Below are positions 27,540 to 37,172 of a stretch of DNA of 64,000 nucleotides, one piece after another; the first letter of the stretch is position 1; the number at the start of each line of letters is the position of its first letter. Under the pieces are notes generated by a model, which worked only from the letters and a program-made list of their open reading frames with translations, did no database searches and had not been told where the DNA came from. Both the position numbers and the translations under genes were made by a program. Origin of the DNA: CAVYGM01 sp963768025 (GTDB taxonomy: Bacteria > Bacteroidota > Bacteroidia > Cytophagales > Spirosomataceae); NCBI GenBank assembly GCA_963768025.1, contig CAVYGM010000011.1:310001-374000 (forward strand). Direction: 5' to 3'.

Positions 27540-28337
27540 CTAGGAGAGAAGGTCAATGGAGGTAATAAAGCGGACGCCCCGTTCACGGGCTTCGGTATAA
27601 ATGGGGTCGGCTAAATGTCCCAGTCCGGTCACGTCGGAAGTACAATCGGTGAGCAGCACCGTTTTGGGGGCAAGATCGGGCGCAAAGCGGAGGATCTGCT
27701 TCAGGCTGGTGGCCACGCAGTGCGAGCGGGCCTCGCCGGCGATCCAGAGTTCGTCGTACTGGGCCAAGTCATCAAGCAAGGGCTGATTGAGTTCAGTTTT
27801 GGCTACTCCCGGCACGGGGATCTGGGCGCGGAATACCCCGAAGTGCTCGGCCAGGGTATGTTCGCCTTTTACCACCACCACGTAATTTTGGTGAGTATGA
27901 TGCGTCCATTCCCGGACGGCTTCGGCCAGGGTATCTACCAAAGCCGCCCCGCGCGTGCCGATCAGGCAATGCTCGGGCCAGATAAAATGCTGAAACTCGC
28001 CCTGCTCTTCCAGGGTACGCACATACCCGGCTGCATAGTCAGCCTCAAACCGGGGCCGCCATACACCTGCCTCTATCTCCGCTGAACTAATGGGTGTAAA
28101 GGGCGGAGGACTCTCACCGGCGGCATTTTCCCAAAAACCCGGATGGGCAATGTCCAGTACCTGATGGGTGTCCAGCGTTACCACCAGGTAGTGGATGCGG
28201 TCTTTTTCTTGCCGGATCAGTGCGGCCAGGCGTTCGGTATCCTCTACGGCACCCGGTACGAACAAGGCACCCTCCGGTGTACAAAAATCGTTCTGAGCAT
28301 CGATAATGAGCAAAGCGAGGCGGGTAGCAGTATTCAT
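27540..28337 (-). CDS. Cysteine hydrolase, isochorismatase/nicotinamidase-like
   Basis: The 265-residue protein has the catalytic layout of the isochorismatase-like superfamily: Asp13 in LLIIDAQNDFC, a lysine in VVVVKGEHTLAE (about 156), and the nucleophile Cys207 in GEARSHCVATS. An internal segment with HPGFW and the longer loop at about 60-130 resembles the nicotinamidase group, but the metal-binding DxHxxxH triad of true nicotinamidases is not complete (TLDTHQVLDIAHP is the nearest). It probably hydrolyses a C-N bond of a small amide. Confidence 0.8.
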   Translation of the reverse strand: MNTATRLALLIIDAQNDFCTPEGALFVPGAVEDTERLAALIRQEKDRIHYLVVTLDTHQVLDIAHPGFWENAAGESPPPFTPISSAEIEAGVWRPRFEADYAAGYVRTLEEQGEFQHFIWPEHCLIGTRGAALVDTLAEAVREWTHHTHQNYVVVVKGEHTLAEHFGVFRAQIPVPGVAKTELNQPLLDDLAQYDELWIAGEARSHCVATSLKQILRFAPDLAPKTVLLTDCTSDVTGLGHLADPIYTEARERGVRFITSIDLLS

Positions 28338-28384
28338 TTGGCATAATTAGATTTACAATCCCACTCAACAAAATCCGGGCCGTT

Positions 28385-28933
28385 TTAAGGCCATTCGTGC
28401 GGTAAATCCAGTTCCTGAGCGTAGGCCCTGGTACACATGGAATGGATATATTTCAGGAGCGTCTGAACGCCCCCTTCAAAATCCACGTAGTAGTCTTCGT
28501 CCAGCTTACCGAGCAGTTTGAGAATAGTCTGTGCTTTTTTGGCTGTGTATAAAGCACACTTATCGGAGCGGGACGAGTATTTGGTGAGCAAATCAGGATG
28601 GTTTTCAAAGAAGGTGTTCACCATCAGAAGGCTCAGCTCGATCTCCCCGTATTTGTCTTTGGTGATTTTGACGTGCTGGGAAATATCCCCGCTCAGGGAG
28701 CGCATATCCATCATAAGCCATCCGGGCGAGTACTGACTCATTCCCGCGATTTTTACAATGCGATTCTTGATAGCGTCCCTTCGTTCCAGCAGGGTATCCG
28801 ATCCTTCCAGCAGTTCAAAAGTAAGCCTGTCGATCAGATTCGCGTCTTTTCCAATTAACCTCAAAAGCAACTTGTCCTTTTCTTTGGCGGGCATGAGTAC
28901 AATCGCCTTTTTTAGTGGGTCAGGGATGGCCAT
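28385..28933 (-). CDS. Conserved hypothetical protein, helical, cytoplasmic
   Basis: The 182-residue protein is not assigned to a named family. It lacks a signal peptide or membrane segment. The N-terminal third has a conserved look (AIPDPLKKAIVLMPAKEKDKLLLRLIGKD), and the whole chain is predicted to be mainly helical with charged surfaces. I recall similar proteins in Cytophagales, where it is conserved as a stand-alone gene. It begins 51 bases before the hydrolase gene on the same strand and may be in one transcript with it. Confidence 0.7.
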   Translation of the reverse strand: MAIPDPLKKAIVLMPAKEKDKLLLRLIGKDANLIDRLTFELLEGSDTLLERRDAIKNRIVKIAGMSQYSPGWLMMDMRSLSGDISQHVKITKDKYGEIELSLLMVNTFFENHPDLLTKYSSRSDKCALYTAKKAQTILKLLGKLDEDYYVDFEGGVQTLLKYIHSMCTRAYAQELDLPHEWP

Positions 28934-29256
28934 TTTAGTGTTGTTTGATCAACTTTCTTCTGGTTAATACCGATTTTCATTCAAGGTTATGTAAAAAAAG
29001 CGTAATGCCGTAATTTTTACCGATCTTTATGAGGGTACCCCCAGCTTGGCTAGTGGGCTTTGCTGATCCCGCCACTTTCCTCCTCATCGCCAATGAGTTT
29101 GAAATTAAGACGGTACGAGACAGCTTCTGACGAAGAAACTGCTCTCAAAACTGACTCCCTGAGGTACACCTTCTTAACAAAAATTAACATACTAAAAGGT
29201 ACCCTCCGGCGTTAAAGCGACGTTATAAAATTGAGTCTAATTTTTATACTACACCC
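28934..29256. other. Divergent intergenic region, 323 bases
   Basis: The region separates the divergent genes at 28933 and 29257 and must hold both promoters. No strong TAnnTTTG element, hairpin with T-run, or riboswitch-like structure was recognised. Confidence 0.4.
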
Positions 29257-30480
29257 ATGCGTAATTTTCCGTTTTCTGTACTGCTGGTGGCCCTCTGCCT
29301 GCGCTTTGGAACGGCCAGCGCCCAAATCACCGACCGCCCCTACATAGAGGAGCGCTATACCCGTTCTGCCCGCATTACCCGCGTGGAACTCACCGACCGC
29401 TACACCGTCATTGACATGGAATACGGGGAGCCCGGTATGCGGCAACTTTTCCGTTTGCCCGCTATTCCGATGGGAGGGCAGATTAGCATCGATCCTCAAA
29501 GCAGGCTGTATAAACCAGGCGTTACCAGCCGTCGCTACGCCTTCATTAGAGCCGAGGGGATACCCGTATCACCCAATAGCCGAAGTGTACGTCCCGGCGA
29601 AGTAGTCGGTTTCAGATTGTACTATGAGCGCTTGGATCCGGGCATTGAAGTATTTGATTTCTACGAAGGCAAAAACCCAGATCAGGTGGAGTATTGGAAC
29701 TTCTACGGAATCCATATCAACAATCCCCTGCCTCGCAAGTCAACACCCCGGCCCCCCGCTCCTGTTCAGAAACCCGTTGAAGCCCCAAAAGAGAAATCTC
29801 CCGTACAGGAGCCTCCGCTGTCGCAACTTCCGAACGAAATCCAGGCTCCGAGCGATACTCCTGGTGCTCCAGAGTTCGTGAACCTGACCGGCACTATCTA
29901 CGATGCCAAAACCCGGAAGCCGATTTCGGCCCAGTTGACGTACGTGGAGCAGGGCGATTCCATGCGCGTTGGTACCTCTTCGGGTAACTACCGCCTGGGG
30001 CTCAGTCCCACTCATCGGTACTCCATTGGTATCGGGGCAAAGGGGTACCTTAACACAAGCGTGGCGGTAAACCCAGCCGACTCGGCCGGGAAACGCCAGA
30101 TGACCCGCAATGTATACCTGACGCCTCTGGCCGAAGGAGCCAGCGTTACGCTGAACAATATCTATTTTGCAACCTCCGAGTTTAGGCTACTACCCGAGTC
30201 GTACGACGAGCTGAATGGCCTGGTAGAAATGCTGAAAGGGAACCCATCCCTCCAAATCAGGATCGAAGGCCATACGGACAATCTGGGGGATTTTGATAAA
30301 AACCTGGAACTATCGCGCAACCGGGCTACGGCCGTGCGTGAGTACCTAATTGGGAAGGGCATTGCACCGAGCCGCCTGGAAGCCAAAGGGTATGGCTCCA
30401 CGCGACCGGTATCACGAGGCAACTCCGAGGACGAACGCCAGAAGAACCGCCGAGTGGAATTTGTGATTGTAAAGGTGTAG
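29257..30480 (+). CDS. OmpA family protein
   Basis: The 407-residue protein has a signal peptide (residues 1-23, ending ASAQ), an N-terminal strand-rich domain (about 24-155), a proline-rich linker (about 160-205), a carboxypeptidase-regulatory-like domain (VNLTGTIYDAKTRKPISAQLTYV, about 208-290) and a C-terminal OmpA-like peptidoglycan-binding domain (about 295-407). The last contains NIYFATSEFRLLPES, IEGHTDNLGDFDKNLELSRNRA and GYGSTRPV. It probably links the outer membrane to peptidoglycan. A terminator follows the gene. Confidence 0.9.
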   Translation: MRNFPFSVLLVALCLRFGTASAQITDRPYIEERYTRSARITRVELTDRYTVIDMEYGEPGMRQLFRLPAIPMGGQISIDPQSRLYKPGVTSRRYAFIRAEGIPVSPNSRSVRPGEVVGFRLYYERLDPGIEVFDFYEGKNPDQVEYWNFYGIHINNPLPRKSTPRPPAPVQKPVEAPKEKSPVQEPPLSQLPNEIQAPSDTPGAPEFVNLTGTIYDAKTRKPISAQLTYVEQGDSMRVGTSSGNYRLGLSPTHRYSIGIGAKGYLNTSVAVNPADSAGKRQMTRNVYLTPLAEGASVTLNNIYFATSEFRLLPESYDELNGLVEMLKGNPSLQIRIEGHTDNLGDFDKNLELSRNRATAVREYLIGKGIAPSRLEAKGYGSTRPVSRGNSEDERQKNRRVEFVIVKV

Positions 30481-30520
30481 AGTGAATTATCGGTACCTTT
30501 TTCCGTTCATTCAAGAATAT

Positions 30521-30556
30521 AAAATGCGGATGCTTCCCGGAGCACTCCGCATTTTT
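30521..30556 (+). terminator. Terminator after the OmpA gene
   Basis: A ten-base perfect stem (AAAATGCGGA at 30521-30530, TCCGCATTTT at 30546-30555) is followed by T. Confidence 0.7.
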
Positions 30557-30567
30557 GGTGCTTTAGC

Positions 30568-30575
30568 TACCTTTG
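30568..30575 (+). promoter_or_regulatory. Bacteroidota -7 promoter element for prmA
   Basis: TACCTTTG matches TAnnTTTG and lies 57 bases before the prmA start, just after the preceding terminator. Confidence 0.5.
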
Positions 30576-30631
30576 TTTTTCCTGAAAAATTATGTACCTT
30601 ATTCTAAATAAAAACACCGAGCTGCCCAGGC

Positions 30632-31462
30632 ATGAACTACATCGAACTACAAATAAGTACCTCTCCAGACTATACTGACATCCTGATAGCCGAACTGGCC
30701 GAGCTGGGTTACGAATCCTTCGTAGAAACGGACGAAGGTCTGGCGGCCTATATTCCTGAAAATGATTTTGAGGAAGAAAGCCTGCATGGTATGCTGGCCA
30801 AATATCAGTCAATTACCGCAATAGGCCATTCCTGGAAAGCGTTAGAGAAGAAGAACTGGAACGAAGAGTGGGAGCGGAGCTATGAGCCCATTGAAGTGGG
30901 CGAAATGGTGCGGGTGCGGGCTTTGTTTCATGAACCCGATGCACGCTTCCGGCACGAACTACTCATCACGCCCAAAATGTCGTTTGGTACCGGCCACCAC
31001 GAAACCACCTGGTTGGTGATGAATGAGCAGCTCGGGCTACCGCACGCGGGCATTGACGTTCTGGATGTAGGATGCGGTACGGGCATATTGGCTATTCTGG
31101 CGCGCAAACTGGGTGCCGCAGCTCTGCTGGCTTTTGATATAGACGAATGGGCCGTGGAAAATACCAATGAGAATTTTTCGTTAAATGACATCACCGACGG
31201 AGCGGAGGTTTTTCAGGGCACCATTACCGAAGTACCGCAGGAGCGGCGGTTTGGTGGAATACTGGCCAACATCAATCGTAACATCCTGCTGAACGAAATT
31301 CCCCGCTACGTACAGCACCTTATACCCTCCGGCTGGCTGGTTGTCAGCGGATTTTACCAGACCGACGCCCCTGACATTATCCGGTGCGCTGAGGAACAGG
31401 GGCTGACGTACCGGCACATGAATACCCGCAACCAGTGGGCCACGGTGGTTTTTACCAGCTAA
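30632..31462 (+). CDS. prmA: Ribosomal protein L11 methyltransferase
   Basis: PrmA methylates lysines of ribosomal protein L11 using S-adenosylmethionine. The 276-residue protein has the small N-terminal substrate-recognition domain (residues 1-60), the linker with KKNWNEEWERSYEPI, the conserved FGTGHHETT segment (118-126), the SAM-binding DVGCGTG (145-151) and the NINRNIL element about 210. Length is typical. It is followed after 2 bases by the start of a giant exported protein, so the two share one transcript. Confidence 0.94.
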   Translation: MNYIELQISTSPDYTDILIAELAELGYESFVETDEGLAAYIPENDFEEESLHGMLAKYQSITAIGHSWKALEKKNWNEEWERSYEPIEVGEMVRVRALFHEPDARFRHELLITPKMSFGTGHHETTWLVMNEQLGLPHAGIDVLDVGCGTGILAILARKLGAAALLAFDIDEWAVENTNENFSLNDITDGAEVFQGTITEVPQERRFGGILANINRNILLNEIPRYVQHLIPSGWLVVSGFYQTDAPDIIRCAEEQGLTYRHMNTRNQWATVVFTS

Positions 31463-31464
31463 CT

Positions 31465-34400
31465 ATGGAATACATACTCATGAACCCGAATTCTATCTAT
31501 TTCCGAAAGATCATTACAATAGCCCTGCTACTTGGCATAGTGCTACTGGGAAATCTATCGCTCTCTGCCCAAAGTCTTAAACTGTCGGAGGACCCCGGTA
31601 CCTTTATTCAGGAGGCTAAAAAAGCGATGGAAGGGAGCAAAAATCCGGTCTACATCAAATCGGCCCAGGACCTCGAAACCATCTGGATGAGTTCGGCGAC
31701 GCCGGTTCAGCAGGCGCAGTTTGTGTCGGTGGTGCGTCGACTGGCTGCCAAAGGCCTCAAAACCGGCCCCGTACTCAACCTTCTGTTCCGTAATTTCCAT
31801 ACCACCCTCACCCAGGAAGGAGCCGACGTGAACGGCCTTCTGACCACACTGGATAAGGCCAGCGAACGATACGACAGCAAAACTTACCAGAAGATGCTGG
31901 AAAGTATGCAGCTACTTCTGGAAAAGAAACAGCTCTACGCATCTAACTACAACAAGCTGTACCTAACCGAAGGCAGCTATACTTTCCGCTTCGATGACTC
32001 AAAGCCCGACGCCGGAACTTTACCAGCAGCTGTCAACGACGGCTGGGATGCTCCCTCGGACACGGCCGCGCTTATTGCTCCCGTTTCCCAGCCCCTGCCT
32101 ACGGTGTCGGGGGCTATGGTAGAGCTTACCAATGCCCGGTTCGCGATGGTAACCGCCAACGACTCTGTTTCCTTTGGCCCCAGTATAGGCAGTGTTTCGC
32201 TCCGGGATGGGACGTTTGTGGGCAAAGGCGGAACATTTACCTGGGCTACTGCCGGTGATTCCTCCATCTATGTTGATTTTTCGGACTATGCCTTTAATGT
32301 AGTCAATCCCAAGGTGTACGTTGAAAACGCAACCCTCCATTATAACTCTCGTCTCAACCACCCTTTAATTGGCGTTTTTGAATTTAAGAGCGTCCGTCGG
32401 CCCGCCGGAAAGCCCATCGTGTACCCACGCTTCGTATCCAGGGGGAACGATGCCGTACTCCGCAATTCTAGCAAAAATATGACTTACAAGGGGGGGCTTA
32501 GTCTGCTGGGGACTACAGTGTACAGCAGCTCGCTCACGGATGAACCCGCCCAGCTTTTCGTAACGCATAAAGGAAAGACGGCTTTTCGGATGGCCAGCAA
32601 GCGTTTCGCGCTTACTGATTCGGTGGTGATGGCTCAGGTGGCCGAGTTTTCTATGCCACTGGGTCGCGACTCCATCTATCATCCGGGCGTACAATTCAAG
32701 TACAGCGACGAATCGGGTCTGCTGCATATTGAACGCGCCGACGGTACCCGCTACGCTAGCCTGCCTTTTGCCGATAGCTACCACAAAATGAACATTTGGG
32801 CGGAAGCCATGCGCTGGTCTTTCCCCACAGAAAAGGTAGAATTCTATATGATCGTGGGGAAAAAAGAGGTTCCCGTTCGGTTAGAATCCTTCGACTATTT
32901 TCGCAAGCAGCGCTTCCAGCGCATTGCGGAGGAAGTGGGTTTCCAGCCTTTGGTGATGGCGGCCAACTACGTACAAACGAAGAAAATACAGAACTTCTCA
33001 CCCTACGATCTGGCCAATCAGTACCGGCAGGATGCCACCATCATGCGGGCTGCTCTGGAACGATTGGCCCTGGATGGGTACTTTGAAGCCAATGCCCAAA
33101 CCGACGAGTACCGGGTGAGTAAGAAGGGGATCATGTACATTCTGGCCAATCTGGGAAAAGGAGATTTTGATAATTTTCAAATCATTTCTCAGTTCGAGTC
33201 CAATTCCGACGTAGCTAACGCGACCATCTCCCTCAAAGATACCTTGATGACCGTGCTGGGGGTGGAGCGATTTGTGGTGAGTGACTCGTTAAAAATTATG
33301 GCTACACCCTCCGATAAAAAAGTGGTTTTGGGTCGTGGGCGCGATTTTACCCTCAATGGTCAATTAAAATCGGCTAATTTTCGGTTTGCCGGTTCGGGGT
33401 TGAAGTTTGATTACGATCAGTTTTTTGTCAATCTCAATCAGGTGGATTCCATCACCTATACCCCCCAGGAAAAATACGCCAAAGGGATGACGAGCGAGGT
33501 AGGGGGCCACGTGAAGTACGAGAAGGGAGGGACGTTTTACCTGAGCGATCCTAAAAACAAATCGGGCATGCTAAAAGGAGGGAAATCTCCCCGCATTGTG
33601 ATTCCCGAAGGGATGACGGTGTATTTCGACCAGCCGGAGCGCGAAAAGCTAAAATACAACCGGGAAGTTTTTTTCAAAATTCCCCGTCTGGATTATGACA
33701 GTCTCGACCAGCGGGATGTGGTATTTCTGGGTACCTTCAACTCGGATGGAATCCTGCCGCCCATCAAGACAGTCCTGAAAAGTATGGACGATAATTCACT
33801 GGGTTTTGAGTATAAATCGGCCGCTGAGCTGAAACTATACAACGGAAAATCTACCGTGAAGTTTTTGGAGCCCCTGGTAATGAACAACAAGGGCCTACGC
33901 TCTTCCTCGGGAGTACTTGCTCACCTGTCGGCTACTATACCTACGGATGAGCTTTTTTTGACTACTGATTCCCTCCTGGCTTCCGGCGCAACTGCTACCA
34001 TTAAAGAAGCCACCATCGGAAAAGGGTACTTTCCTCGCGTGGATTTGAAGAACTATTCGCTAAGGTGGTTTCCGAAATTGGATAGTATGAATATCGTAAC
34101 CAAAGGCAATTCATTCAACTTCTATGCCGGTACTACTCAGCTGGAAGGCGGTTTGCTGTTACGATCCGCCGGGCTTTTTGGATACGGACAATTGAAGCGA
34201 GCGGATTCGGAGCTAGCCTCACGGGACATCAAGTTCAACAAGGAAGGGTACATAGCCCGTAGGTCCCAGTTTAGCGTAAGTGCCGGCCAGCAGAACTCCT
34301 TCCGGCCGATTCTGTTGGGCAAAAACGTGGATGTGGATTTCAATATTGCTAAAAATCTCGTGGAGCTTTCTACTACGAATGTGGGTTTTGGAACCGACTC

Positions 34401-36189
34401 CTCCACCCTGGAGTTTCCTTATGCGGCCTATCGTACCTCCATTAATAAAGCCCGGTGGAATATTGCCAGCAAGACCATCGCCATGAAGGGGGATGTTAAC
34501 AACAGTACCTTTACCGCCACGGCGCCGGAGCAGGAGGGATTGACCTTTAATGGCTCAGCCGCGCTCTATGAGATTGAAAAAATGACCCTCAATATCAGTG
34601 GGGTGCCTTTTATTCGTACCGCCGATGTTAAGATCATTCCTGACAAGGCGCTTGTAGGCATACGCCGAAACGGGGAGATGCTGGACTTCAAGAAAGCCCG
34701 CATTGAGATAGATACCCTCAATAGCTCGCACCGGATGAAGGATGCCAATATCCGCATTGTGTCCCGCAACCGTTTTGAAGGCTCGGCTACGTACCAATAC
34801 GTAACCTCCCGAAAGGATACGTTCAACATTAAGATGGAGAATTTCGAGCTACGCGAAATAGCCGGTACCGCGGTGGCTTCACGCAAAGAAAAAGCGCCCC
34901 TACTAGCTTCCCCGGTTGGGTACTATACTACGGCCCGCGCCATCGTGAGCGAAAAAGACCGGTTTATGCTGGCACCGCGCATGCAGTACAAGGGAAGTGT
35001 GCACCTGATCGCCTACGAACCTAACCTGCAGCTCGATGGCCTGATTCGACCAATGCTCAAGCCACGGCCCGATCTGGAAAGCTCCTGGATTGCTTTTAAA
35101 GAGGCCGGTACTGACTCGGTAGCAAAAGAGGTGATCACGATCAAGGTGAACAAAGATCTGAAGAGTGAAGTAGAAATGCCGCTCTTCGCCGGGCTCCATT
35201 ATCGCTCGGGCGGAGGCATGTACCTCACCTTCCTTTCTCCCAAATTCACCGAGCGTGATCAGGATATATTTCTTGCGCAGGGCGAAATGGGATATGATGA
35301 GGATAGCAAAATGTTCCGTATTATGCCCCCGGCGGGAGCGGATGGCCTCGTTAATGAAGCAAATGCCTTTACATTCAACGATCAGAAAGGGATAGCCAGT
35401 TTTGCCGGCCCCCTCAAACTGACCTCTTCTAATCTGATAAAGGCCTCGGGGCTGGTAGATGTGCAGGTGGATAGTGCGCGCTATGAGTTCAATACGATGA
35501 TGCTGGTGAATGTTCCCGTACTAAATCCCCTGGCGGCGGAATTGGCCGGGAAAATCGTTCAGACCAATTTGGACGAGCAAAATAGTGATCCTGCCGAGGA
35601 CGAACCAGCAAGGTTGAATACAAAACTGGCCGCGTTGATCGGACAAAAAGCCGCCGACGAATACATTACCAAAACCGCCGGCGAGTATAAGCCGCTGTTT
35701 GAAGCATCGTCCGACCTGGCAGCACCGATGGTACTTTCTAATGTGAACCTTCGCTGGTCTGACCCCCATGCGTCTTATTTCTCGATTGGCAAGATCGGCA
35801 TGTCCAATTTAGGTCGTAGTGACATCAACGCCCAAATGGAAGGGATGATGGAGCTACGACGGACGGATCAGGGCGACGAGTTTAGCCTGTATCTCAAGCT
35901 ATCGCCCGATGTATGGTATTTTATGGATTACTCCCAAAATCAACTTGGCATTGTGTCGTCGGAGGTAAGTTTCAATGATCAAATCCTTGCCAAATCCAAA
36001 AATGCCAAGACCAAAGATATGGCGCTAATCCCCCTTGGATACGAGGAGAAAGCGTTGTTTATGGACCGTTTTTATGATTTTTATCAACCCGCTCTTAAGA
36101 AAGCAAGACTTGCCAAAGCCGCTGCGGCTAAGAAAGATCCTAAGAAAAAGCCAGAGAAGAAAAAGGTGGAAGCTGCCGAAGGATTCTGA
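31465..36189 (+). CDS. Giant exported protein of unknown function (about 1574 residues)
   Basis: No named domain is recognised. The protein starts at ATG 31465 (or 31480) with a signal peptide (ending SLSAQS). A helical segment of about 170 residues is followed by over 1200 residues of short alternating strands with repeated phrases such as 'A-W-I-A-S-K-T-I-A-M-K-G-D' and 'F-N-G-S-A-A-L-Y'. This pattern resembles OstA/LptA-like or AsmA-like beta-taco repeats, which form grooves that carry lipids; that is inference. The C-terminus is a lysine, alanine and proline-rich tail (AAAKKDPKKKPEKKK). No sorting domain is present. It overlaps the prmA transcript. Confidence 0.8.
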   Translation: MEYILMNPNSIYFRKIITIALLLGIVLLGNLSLSAQSLKLSEDPGTFIQEAKKAMEGSKNPVYIKSAQDLETIWMSSATPVQQAQFVSVVRRLAAKGLKTGPVLNLLFRNFHTTLTQEGADVNGLLTTLDKASERYDSKTYQKMLESMQLLLEKKQLYASNYNKLYLTEGSYTFRFDDSKPDAGTLPAAVNDGWDAPSDTAALIAPVSQPLPTVSGAMVELTNARFAMVTANDSVSFGPSIGSVSLRDGTFVGKGGTFTWATAGDSSIYVDFSDYAFNVVNPKVYVENATLHYNSRLNHPLIGVFEFKSVRRPAGKPIVYPRFVSRGNDAVLRNSSKNMTYKGGLSLLGTTVYSSSLTDEPAQLFVTHKGKTAFRMASKRFALTDSVVMAQVAEFSMPLGRDSIYHPGVQFKYSDESGLLHIERADGTRYASLPFADSYHKMNIWAEAMRWSFPTEKVEFYMIVGKKEVPVRLESFDYFRKQRFQRIAEEVGFQPLVMAANYVQTKKIQNFSPYDLANQYRQDATIMRAALERLALDGYFEANAQTDEYRVSKKGIMYILANLGKGDFDNFQIISQFESNSDVANATISLKDTLMTVLGVERFVVSDSLKIMATPSDKKVVLGRGRDFTLNGQLKSANFRFAGSGLKFDYDQFFVNLNQVDSITYTPQEKYAKGMTSEVGGHVKYEKGGTFYLSDPKNKSGMLKGGKSPRIVIPEGMTVYFDQPEREKLKYNREVFFKIPRLDYDSLDQRDVVFLGTFNSDGILPPIKTVLKSMDDNSLGFEYKSAAELKLYNGKSTVKFLEPLVMNNKGLRSSSGVLAHLSATIPTDELFLTTDSLLASGATATIKEATIGKGYFPRVDLKNYSLRWFPKLDSMNIVTKGNSFNFYAGTTQLEGGLLLRSAGLFGYGQLKRADSELASRDIKFNKEGYIARRSQFSVSAGQQNSFRPILLGKNVDVDFNIAKNLVELSTTNVGFGTDSSTLEFPYAAYRTSINKARWNIASKTIAMKGDVNNSTFTATAPEQEGLTFNGSAALYEIEKMTLNISGVPFIRTADVKIIPDKALVGIRRNGEMLDFKKARIEIDTLNSSHRMKDANIRIVSRNRFEGSATYQYVTSRKDTFNIKMENFELREIAGTAVASRKEKAPLLASPVGYYTTARAIVSEKDRFMLAPRMQYKGSVHLIAYEPNLQLDGLIRPMLKPRPDLESSWIAFKEAGTDSVAKEVITIKVNKDLKSEVEMPLFAGLHYRSGGGMYLTFLSPKFTERDQDIFLAQGEMGYDEDSKMFRIMPPAGADGLVNEANAFTFNDQKGIASFAGPLKLTSSNLIKASGLVDVQVDSARYEFNTMMLVNVPVLNPLAAELAGKIVQTNLDEQNSDPAEDEPARLNTKLAALIGQKAADEYITKTAGEYKPLFEASSDLAAPMVLSNVNLRWSDPHASYFSIGKIGMSNLGRSDINAQMEGMMELRRTDQGDEFSLYLKLSPDVWYFMDYSQNQLGIVSSEVSFNDQILAKSKNAKTKDMALIPLGYEEKALFMDRFYDFYQPALKKARLAKAAAAKKDPKKKPEKKKVEAAEGF

Positions 36190-36280
36190 TTTTGAGGTAG
36201 TTATAATAAATATATTTTTGATATTAAGAAATTATTAAATTAGAAGGGTTATAAATGCTTGCTTAATTAATTTAGAGTAG

Positions 36281-36288
36281 TATTTTTG
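36281..36288 (+). promoter_or_regulatory. Bacteroidota promoter for plsY
   Basis: TATTTTTG matches TAnnTTTG, with CTTG 19 bases upstream (36258-36261) as a possible -33 element. It lies 49 bases before the start codon. Confidence 0.5.
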
Positions 36289-36336
36289 TGCGAATTTATA
36301 GGGATTTAGAGTTATAATCTTGAAATAATACAAAAC

Positions 36337-36987
36337 ATGACTTTCACACTGTTTCTTGTTACGTTTACCGGAGCCTATTTGCTAGGTTCAATTCCCACTT
36401 CTGTATGGTACGGAATTGGCTATTTCGGAACTGATGTGCGGCAGCACGGAAGTGGAAATGCCGGCGCTACCAATACGTTCAGGGTGTTGGGAAAAAGGGC
36501 CGGTACGATCGTAATGTTGATTGATGTGTTGAAAGGATGGACGGCCACTTGTCTGGCTTTGCTTTTGTACTATTTCAACGAAATCGACGATACTCAGCTT
36601 TTGACGTATAAAATCATTTTCGGGCTTATAGCCATTGTAGGGCATATCTTCCCGGTGTTTGTCAAATTTAAAGGCGGAAAAGGAGTGGCTACTTTACTGG
36701 GCATGGTACTGGCGGTACATCCCGAACTGGCCCTAGTTTGCATAACCATTTTTATTCTTACGTTATTGGCCTCGCAGTTCGTTTCCCTTAGTTCTATTCT
36801 GGCTACGTTAGCGTTTCCAATATTTTCATTACTGGGAGTATTCGGTCAGCCGGATACCTTGCTGGTAATATTTGGAGTAGCGATGTCTATACTGGTGGTG
36901 GTCACTCATCAGAAAAACATCGTAAGACTCGTGAATGGCAAAGAAAGCCGCGTTAATATTTTTGGTAGTTCCAAACGACCCGATTGA
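36337..36987 (+). CDS. plsY: Glycerol-3-phosphate acyltransferase PlsY
   Basis: PlsY transfers an acyl group from acyl phosphate to glycerol 3-phosphate, the first committed step of phospholipid synthesis. The 216-residue integral membrane protein has about five to six hydrophobic helices and the family motifs: AYLLGSIPTSVW near residue 14, HGSGNAGATNTFRVLGK near 36-52 and FKGGKGVATLLG near 110-121, which bind substrates. The C-terminal HQKNIVRLVNGKESR is also typical. It is monocistronic between its own promoter and a strong terminator. Confidence 0.93.
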   Translation: MTFTLFLVTFTGAYLLGSIPTSVWYGIGYFGTDVRQHGSGNAGATNTFRVLGKRAGTIVMLIDVLKGWTATCLALLLYYFNEIDDTQLLTYKIIFGLIAIVGHIFPVFVKFKGGKGVATLLGMVLAVHPELALVCITIFILTLLASQFVSLSSILATLAFPIFSLLGVFGQPDTLLVIFGVAMSILVVVTHQKNIVRLVNGKESRVNIFGSSKRPD

Positions 36988-37010
36988 AACCAATTTTCGT
37001 TTTGATTCAA

Positions 37011-37048
37011 AAAAAGCCCTCCGAATGCATTCGGAGGGCTTTTTTTTT
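37011..37048 (+). terminator. Terminator after plsY
   Basis: An inverted repeat with an 11-base perfect GC-rich stem (AGCCCTCCGAA with TTCGGAGGGCT) is followed by eight or more T, 24 bases after the plsY stop. Confidence 0.85.
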
Positions 37049-37172
37049 CGCAGAAATGATCGCTGCTACTTAAAATGGGGTGGATATATGCCTTATCTGA
37101 GGTGTGAATGGTTAACAACGGGGCGGGTATATAAAATGGGGGTGCGTATGGCTACTGGTACATTTTCATTTG

